A DNA stretch of 64,000 nt from Effrenium voratum (Eukaryota; Sar; Dinophyceae; Suessiales; Symbiodiniaceae): positions 1-64,000 of the forward strand of contig CAUJNA010001592.1 in NCBI GenBank assembly GCA_963377175.1. Direction: 5' to 3'. The notes under the pieces were generated by a model that worked only from the letters and a program-made list of their open reading frames with translations, had not been told where the DNA came from and ran no database searches. Shown here piece after piece: positions 57,140 through 64,000 of this stretch. Position 1 is the first letter of the stretch, and the number at the start of each line of letters is the position of its first letter. A program made the translations under genes and the position numbers.

Positions 57140-58410
57140 AATGCAACGCATGGGTCACCTGAGCAATTTTCTGCTCGACATCGTCAGTGTCCTGGGAGTG
57201 CATAGCATGACTTTCGGCATTGCGTGCTTGCACTCCCTCATTGCATATTTTGTCGACTACGTTCGCATTGATCCGCAGATCGATGTTGACGGCATGTTGG
57301 AGAATCGCAAACGAAGCCTTGCAGGCTTCCGCAACAAAGGGCTGAAGAAACGGACAATGCAAGCGATGTGTACCAAGAAAGTGCCAACCCTAGGTACTGA
57401 GGTGCGGGCCGATACATCCAAACTGCATGGAGCCCGCCCCTGTTCTTGGCCTCAGAAGAGACAGCAGGGTGTACCAGGGGGGTGCGTGCCAAGTGCTCTC
57501 TCTGTCACGGCATGAGCGAGAAAGCGTGCTGGCAAGCCTTGTGCTTGCAGAGGTGCTCTTGGCCCAAGTAACTGATGCCATGCACTGGGGCGGTAATGGC
57601 GAGGCCGCAAGCTGTGCAAAAGGCGGAAGGTGCAAAAGGCGGAAGGCAAATCTGCGTTCGAGCTGTACACTGCATGCACTGCTGCCCCAAGTGTGAGCTG
57701 CGCTAAGCAGATTGCTGATGACCCTGGTGCGGGTGGTGTCGAGTTGCCCTCCTCTGAGTTCGGAGTGTCAGAGTCGCTGGAGGAGGCGACTTCTTGCACA
57801 GCCCAAGCCTCTGGGTCCACAGTGCAGGGTTGGGCCTGCTGCTCTCTTTCGTAAACGAACATGTTCAGCTCTGATGGCAATGCGTGCAGCGTGAGTCGTT
57901 ATCCATCATGGCCGTCGTTATCATCATCATGATCGCCATTACCATGACCATTATCATCGCCATCGCCATCACCGTCGTATCACCAGCATAGCCGTCGTAT
58001 TGTCAGTATAGAGCGTGGCCAAGGGCCTATGCCCAGAAACACACATTCCGGCAAAGTTCCATCATGCCAAGTGCACTAAAAACGTCAATAAGAATACCTT
58101 TTTTGGTCTATTTCTTAGCTGGAGACACGTTGCCAAGTACTTACCGCGGAATCATCCCAGGTCCCAAGTGAGCTTTGCTGCGTGGGAAACCCACAAGTGA
58201 AGTTGAGTGTGCAGCTACTGCGCCGCGCCGACCCTGTGATGAAGATGTTGACGTTGATGGGTCTGCAAAAAAACACCGGACCTAAATGCAAACGCTTAGG
58301 GTTTCTTTTCCCTTGTGTTTAGGGCATGTTGTGAATCGAACTACGCGTTGGCCATTTTGCTCCTAGCCTTGACCCAAACCTGCGGTTTCATTTGAAACGG
58401 AAACGCCGCC
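57140..58410. other. No gene recognised; includes ATC-rich simple repeat
   Basis: 57895-57990 is a cryptic ATC/CAT trinucleotide tract with no long frame. 57141-57370 has an open plus frame (SNFLLDIVSVLGVHSM) without known motif. At 58349-58365 TTGGCCATTTTGCTCCTAG resembles, with two differences, the spliced-leader end, upstream of the next small gene. Confidence 0.4.
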
Positions 58411-58680
58411 ATGGACGCCTTGCTGTGTCTCGGTGTGTGCCTCGCCATTTACACAGCCCTTGTGTCCGGCTTGACCTGCCTTGCCATTGGGTGCCTGCTG
58501 CGCCAGCACCGCAAGGCACTGCTGGGGCCCTTTAATCTTCAGCCGCCGCTCCGCCCCGAGCCTGTGTACATCCTGCCGAAGCGCAAGGTTTTTCATCATC
58601 GGCGCTGCCACCACTTGGCGCAGCGCGATGCCTCAGCCTTTGCATTTCAGCCATGTGACAATTGTCGCAGCCTGTGGTGA
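58411..58680 (+). CDS. Small membrane-anchored protein with Ada-like Cys/His cluster, 89 residues
   Basis: ATG at 58411 (MDALLCLGV). Residues 1-34 form one hydrophobic segment, a signal anchor or membrane helix. The rest is soluble, with VYILPKRKVFHHRRCHHL and FAFQPCDNC. The H...C...C-x2-C arrangement after a V(F/Y)H strand resembles the Ada/endonuclease-type small metal-binding fold (inference from motif shape). The frame is clean, with ATG and stop. No partner gene is obvious; in this repeat-rich setting it may belong to a mobile element. Confidence 0.45.
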   Translation: MDALLCLGVCLAIYTALVSGLTCLAIGCLLRQHRKALLGPFNLQPPLRPEPVYILPKRKVFHHRRCHHLAQRDASAFAFQPCDNCRSLW

Positions 58681-60175
58681 CAGCTTATGCATTAGGCAGA
58701 CGCACTGCCCCCGTTTCAGCCTTGTTTTCAACACCGCATGCTAAGCTTTCGTGAGCCTGTCAAGCATGTGTTGCAGTGCACGCCTGTCCCTCTGCTACGG
58801 CCTTAGTTTGTGATTTTCCAGTTCGCTCTAGAACCTCATCCCTCAGGGAACCCTGCACTGGTCCAGGTATTTTAAAGCTCCTTCGGACCTTCACAGTACG
58901 CACTGACTTCAGTCAGGACCCCAGTCACGCATTCTTGAGTCCGCTCTTGAATCGCATCCCTCCAAGGTTGCTGCCTTGGCACATCGTGCCTTGGCGTTGG
59001 AGGCTCCTCCGGGACCCTCTCAAGGTGCGTTTGCACACAGCCATGACCTCAGTCATGCATTCTTGAGTCCGCTCTTGAATTGCAGCCCTCCGGGGTTGCT
59101 GCCTTGCTCCTCCGGGACCTCCACAAGGCGCAGTGCCTTCAGTCATGACCGCCTTCTGCGCATCAAGCTCTTTTGCCATATCATCGCCATTTGCCTTGTG
59201 GCCCTTACCCTGATCGAGGGCATTCGTGCACTTTCATTCCTTGTGGATTCTGTACAGCACTGGACGGCCTTCGCATACCACGCCCTCACATGATAGGGCA
59301 TCACTCTTTGCCAAGAAAAACACAGTGTGCCTGCTACACATCTAACGGCAAATTCTTGCCAGCATCCAGACCAACACTGTGCGACATTTCCGCCAGGTCG
59401 GCGCAACGGGCGGGAACCTAGCAGTTCCCCGCCCTCAGCACTTGCCATATTGTGCCTGTATACACAGCCATTTCGCTCAACACGCTGTAATGGCGCTTTC
59501 GACCCACGAGACTCAGCCGTGCCCTGAATTGGTGGAGCAACGGATAAGCCTGCTTGCTTGCTGGGCAGACTCATTCTTTGCCAGGCAACACAAGATTGCC
59601 CTACTGAACCAGTCGTTACCTGGACTTCATCATCCTGCGGATTGGCCTTCACGAGGGCTCCATGCATATTGCCCACCTTTTGACACTGTGTGCCTTTGCC
59701 ATCGCACATGCCAATCAGGACCAGACCTTCACCGTGAACAGCCTTTGCCTCCGCCTTTGACTGGAGCAAACCCACAGCATGTTTCTCTGGCCAGACGTCA
59801 AGTCGTTCAGCCAGGGGCCTCCTGACAGCTGCCAGCGACCCCAACTTCAGGAACTTCGCAGTGCAGCACCGCTGGCACGAGCACTCAGAGGCAGCCTTAG
59901 TCTCACTCTTGCACGCCTGTGTTGGCCCCAAGACAACCCGCCTTCTGAATGCGGTTTTGTCTTGCCTTGAAGACCTTGAATTCATAATTACGCGTTTGCA
60001 ACCTGCATTGCCCGCTTTGCCAGCCTTGGAAATGCACTCTCACGAACCAGTGGACCTTACTTCATGCTCACAGATTGTAAAAATGTGTGCCTGGTGCTTT
60101 GCTTGACACCCGCTTTGACAAACACTGTCAATTAGTGACTCAGGCACATTCTGCCATAGCCCTAATCTGGCAGTT
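58681..60175. other. No gene recognised; contains two tandem duplicates
   Basis: CATTCTTGAGTCCGCTCTTG and the following TTGAAT.GCA.CCCTCC..GGTTGCTGCC occur at about 58930 and again at 59060, so a segment of about 130 bp is duplicated. Plus-strand open frames are Cys/His/Pro-rich without motif. Several Cys-His-rich pieces (59640-59760) might be decayed coding sequence. Confidence 0.4.
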
Positions 60176-61454
60176 GTGCCACATCCATGCCTTTTTTCTG
60201 GCTTTTGTGCATGGGCATTATGTCAGGCCCGCGCCGGCTCTCCAGCAGCCCTGCCATCACGTGCCCCGACTGCTGTTTTGTTTGTGCACTCGTTTTGCGA
60301 CCACTGCCTTGTGCCCGTAGCCATCCAAGCAGTGTGCAACAAGCTACGCTCCTGCTCGGCCCACTCGCTTGCCTTCCAGGTGCCTTCTTCAGTGCCAGAC
60401 CTGATGGGCATCGTCTCCAGCATGACAGAAGAGAACAGCCTTGACTGCCGAGCTTTGCGTCAACGGACGGCCTCGAGATCCTTGTCGCCTTTGCCAGAAG
60501 CCGCCCTGCCCACGGATGAGTCTTCGACCTGGCCGCCTGAAGGGGCATCCGCTCAAGACCTTCAAGAGCCTTGCACTGAAGAGCCGCCCTTGGTGCCTCT
60601 GCTCGACCCTGCCAGGGCAGATAATTTCCTGTATCAGCCCTGCAGCAAAGATGAAAAGCCTTGGGCCGACCGGAGGAGACTCAGCACCCGCACCTGTGAC
60701 TCCTCAGGATGCACTGCCAGCAAATCCAGAAACAGCGCATTGGCCCAACACCCCGGACTTGCCAGACGATGCCCTGCCGGCCAAGCAAGAGGTGGCTTAC
60801 AAGCCAAGGCCTCTGCCTTCAGAGCCACAGAGGCCTCCGCCAGGGCCCCCGCCCAAGGCAGCCCTGGGCCCGCCTTGTGACTGGCCACCACAGCCATCTG
60901 GGTTCCATGAGCCCAAGCCTGACCTGCAGTACTTGGGCCTTGCGCCGGACACGCCTCTGTACGCGTGGGACGGCAGCTGGTGGATGAACTTCTTTGGCTT
61001 GCCCTTCAGCTGCCCCCCCACGTGTGCCACGCGCATTGACGAAGACCACCACGCCTTCAGCGTTGACTCTTGCTGGAAACGCAACGAGCGGCAGTCTTAC
61101 CGCAAGCCCGCGCAGCCCTGGCCAAAGCCCTCCCAGCCGCAGGAGAACACACGCGCCATCGCCCAGCTGGAGCAGTGTGCGCAAATTCCTGCCATGCGAC
61201 TGCCCTGCACCATGAAGGCTGCGCGAGTAGGAGGGGTCGCCAAAGCGTGGTACCTGGACGACCAATCCCGTGTGTGCTGCGCATTGCCTTGTGCATCATC
61301 GCCCTGCCCTTTCCTTTCCACTCAGCCTGCGGCCGCATCATCAACGACAGGATGCCCCTGTGCGAGGACACGCGCACTTCGCACTATTGCAGCCGGTGCT
61401 ATGAATCCATGCAACCCAATGTTGCCATGTACTGATGCCTTGCCCTGTGCCTGA
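60176..61454 (+). CDS. Proline-rich protein of unknown function (frame-broken)
   Basis: Two overlapping plus frames: 60176-60880 is better up to about 60640 (VPDLMGIVSSMTEENSLD, PLPEAALPTDESSTWP), and 60441-61454 after it (LPDDALPAKQEVAYKP, PPPGPPPKAALGPP, PDTPLYAWDGSWWMNFFG, AFSVDSCWKRNERQSYR). A third frame at 61250-61435 has CGRIINDRMPLCEDTRTSHYC and CSRCYES, a possible metal-binding tail. It lies upstream of the tyrosine recombinase on the same strand and could be a gene of the same element. I cannot assign a function. Confidence 0.35.
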
Positions 61455-62029
61455 TCGCACAACTCAGCTTCAGGAGGGCCTCGCGCGCTCTGTTCATTTT
61501 ACTGTTTAATTAGAACTGTCTTCAGTAAAGCCTTGGTCTAGTGTTGCAATCTGTCGCCTTGCTTGTTTAGCCTGCGCAGTGCGTTGGCCCTCCCTACGAC
61601 CGTTCCGTACGCAGCAGTTGCAGAAAAACAGGCATTGTGAGTGTACCACCTGTCCGCACTAACATTGCGGCCTGATCATTGACTCTGATGCGGTGCAGGT
61701 ACACCAACGAGCCTTCTGGTCAACACCTCAGAAGGTCGCATGCACGTATGCCACCCCGTTGGCCGGCACGCATTTAGGCTCGATGCCTTACCGCAGCAAA
61801 CAATTCTGGGGGAGAGCTTTTTCATTTTCCCCCGATGGTTTTTTCGAAGAAATGGCAGAAGACCGCCCGGCCTTCAGCCCACGCCAGTTGTCAGGTGCTC
61901 TAGGCGCACGCCCTGCAACTGTCGCCGACTCCTCATCGCCGGGAACGACTGCCAAAGCCAATCCAGAGCTCAGCTTGCCCTCAGGCAAGGATCACAGCGC
62001 TCGGTCCAGACCTTACCCAGTGCAAGCTC
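61455..62029. other. Spacer before the tyrosine recombinase; start of that gene uncertain
   Basis: Open plus frames from 61693 and 61740 may encode the recombinase N-terminus, but they do not lead in frame into the recognised domain. No other feature. Confidence 0.35.
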
Positions 62030-63891
62030 ATGTTAGTGATCTCCGCTTTCAGCTGTGGAGCCGCCCAGCACTGCCCCCGGCTTTCGGTGGCAAATCAGAG
62101 ACCAGGCCGCCCAGTTCCAGAGTGCGTTCCACAAAGGTCCTGGGTAGACCCTTTTTCTTGCAGTCCAGCCTTGCAGTCGCACGACCGCACAGACCAAATT
62201 CGATCCCTGCTCAGCCCGCCAATCACAGTGTTGCCCCAGCGCCGCGTGTTCGGCGCCAGGCCTGCCATGCCCAGGCCACATGGCCCTGTTTGCCCACCCG
62301 TGCCCTCTTCGACTGCTCAGCTGCAAGCCACGCTGAAGGACAAGTGTACTGCCGAATGGGTTTTGATACTCAAATCTTGCGGGGCCAGCAGCATGCTGGC
62401 GCAAGCCCTGGAAGCCTCGCAACACCCGCAGATCCTTGTCGAAGCATCGCTGCGACAATTTTCGGGGGGCACGCTATCGCAGTACCTCCGCGCCATCCGC
62501 CTTTTCCTCACCTTTGTAAATCAGTGCGTGGGTGATTTGATGCGCCTTACCCTGGCCCATCTTTCAGACTTCATCGCAGGCTGCCACGTGTCTCAAGCAG
62601 AGGACCGCACTGCACTCAAGTGCAGTGCCATCATGATGAGTAAGGCCCTGTCTTGGTTTGCGCGCATTGGGCAGATACCAAGCCTGCAAGACTTAATGGG
62701 TAGCCCCTTAATCAAGTCTTTTGCCTACAACCCCAAACCACACGATCGACGGGAAGCCCTGCCTTTGCCACTGGCTATACTTGCCGCATGGGAGGAGCAC
62801 ATAGTTTCCCCCGCCTGCACGCCAGCCGTGGGTCTGTTGCTAGGCGCCTGCTTTTGTGCGCCCATTGCAGCCTTAGATTTGGTGACATTCAGAGGATCAA
62901 GCCCTCCGCTCTCTCGCTGTCTGCGCAAGCGCTTCGGGGCCTGTGTTGGGCCACCAAGACAACTTGCCAGGGACAGCCCTTCGCATGCTTGCCGTTCGGT
63001 TTCCGAGGTGAAGACATTAGCACATCCTGGCTAGTGAAGTGGCTGGCTCTGCTCAGTCAAGCTTTAGACGCCACTCACGCCGAATGGGGAGATTCCTTTG
63101 TACCCGACTTTATTTTGCCCTGCATTCCAAACCTGGAATCGCACGCATGCCCCAGCCTTTCGCGTCCGATGTCTTACCTGCAAGCACTGGTATGCCTTCG
63201 CTGGGCCATACAGTTGCCGTGGAAATCGGAAGGCGGCCAGCTGGTCACCCAGCGCGAGGCATCCTTGTTTACCCTCCACAGCCTTAAATGCGCGTTACTC
63301 ATGCAGGGACACCATCGCCTCTCGTCCGCGCTGCTGTACAGCAGGGACGACACCATAGAAGCCTTGTGGGTGCAGTCTGAGCTCACCGCCGTAATTAGAC
63401 GGGGCTGGAGAATTCCTCGGCCAATGGCTCGGCAGGGTCAGCGCCCAACCGTGGAACAAGCCTTTCAGGTTCCACAGGGCAGCCCTCCAAGCCATTTGCA
63501 GCTTCTTCTCCCACCTTGCCTGACAAGATTCTTGTACCACAGGGAGGTGGACAATTTGTTGTCCACAGCTCTGGACGCAGATGAGGAAGCCCTCGCAGTG
63601 GCAAGAGCCGCCTTGGAATCTTCGGAGGCCGAATCCGAAGAGGAACCACCAGATGAGCAGGCATGCTCACCAGATCCCGCGCCTTGCACGCAAGCGTCAG
63701 CCCTTGCAATCGATTCAATTGGCGTTCGCCTTGTGCCTTGGGGATCCGTGCATGCCGTACAGCGCACTCACGGAAACTCAGTACAGACAGCTTGCGGCTT
63801 GCGTCTCAAGCATTGCTCGTACCCTGTGCATCAGATTCATCCAGACATGCAGCTCTGCAAACGCAAAGCGTGCATTGCCGCGCTGTGCTAA
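62030..63891 (+). CDS. Tyrosine recombinase (DIRS/Crypton-like)
   Basis: Frames 62030-62850 and 62788-63891 join by a -1 change at the TTTT near 62851. N-terminal core-binding part: SLRQFSGGTLSQYLRAIRLF and TLAHLSDFIAGC (about 62440-62580), a SAM-like helical arrangement. Catalytic part: HCSLRFGDIQRI (Arg at 62873), LFTLHSLKCALL (His at 63277, with Lys in the usual HxxR Arg place), QGHHRLSS (His at 63309) and LYSRDDT (Tyr at 63337), then RRGWRIPRP. The order R...HxxK...GHH...YSRD is that of YR enzymes of DIRS-like/Crypton-like elements. The tail is acidic with a Cys-rich end. It would carry out integration of the element to its left, if one is intact. Confidence 0.7.
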
Positions 63892-64000
63892 ATAAGCAGT
63901 TCATGCCCTGCCTTGACACCCACAGCGCAGCTAAATTCGACACAACTCGACAACTCAGGTATGCCGTTTGAGAGGTCGGAAACTCAGCACATTCCGCAGA
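63892..64000. other. Window end, no feature seen
   Basis: Short tail after the recombinase stop. Confidence 0.4.

Overview
This window looks like nuclear DNA of a dinoflagellate alga, probably a symbiodiniacean-type species (inference). There is no operon structure. Coding DNA is GC-rich and split by short introns or frame breaks. It is dominated by repeat-borne genes of kinds typical for dinoflagellate genomes: CCCH-finger retroelement Gag proteins, retroelement methyltransferase-like domains, tyrosine recombinases with an LYSRDD motif, and Crinkler/RHS proteins. A 15-base near-match to the dinoflagellate spliced leader sits in three LTR copies. I see no ordinary single-copy host gene that I can name.

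Layout. 1-6.5 kb: an uncharacterised DNA transposon-like pair (accessory protein plus DDE-like transposase), then a reading frame of C-x2-C-x5-C-x-H repeats. 6.5-17 kb: remains of Polinton-like (Maverick-like) viral elements: an integrase, a long fibre protein ending in an S74 self-cleaving chaperone domain, decayed second copies of both, and a third, AT-rich integrase, all separated by hairpin-rich minisatellites. 17.5-20 kb: a 2.45-kb inverted-repeat transposon copy (E1). 20.3-22.2 kb: a Crinkler/RHS-type NTPase-nuclease gene. 22.9-24.1 kb: a truncated relative of the giant retroelement, abutting a Polinton-type packaging ATPase (24.1-24.7 kb). 25.3-33.4 kb: an 8.07-kb transposon (E2) with transposase and two further genes; E1 is its internally deleted, inverted derivative.

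34.8-52.8 kb: an 18,058-bp Copia-type LTR retroelement with both 346-bp LTRs (342 of 346 bases identical) and a 5-bp target duplication. It carries Gag, CCCH fingers, protease, integrase, reverse transcriptase and RNase H, plus about 9 kb of cargo: a PC-motif methyltransferase-like protein, a protein of about 1,280 residues that I cannot place, and a Tpt1/KptA-like RNA 2'-phosphotransferase with its catalytic Arg/His residues kept. It is inserted in the minus-strand reading frame of another retroelement (CCCH finger, methyltransferase-like domain, RT-proximal block), whose two halves lie at 52.8-54.6 kb and 34.3-34.8 kb. 54-64 kb holds an inverted duplicate of that element's Gag-like region, a small metal-binding protein and a tyrosine recombinase.

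The most interesting object is the giant Copia-type element. Its cargo joins an RNA-repair enzyme and a methyltransferase-like protein to the usual replication set, and its LTRs hold a spliced-leader-like block. A second theme is that almost every tandem repeat here is built of units that can fold into hairpins, in one case with paired (compensatory) base changes. Reading frames are broken repeatedly, often at homopolymers, so some breaks may be assembly indels rather than decay.
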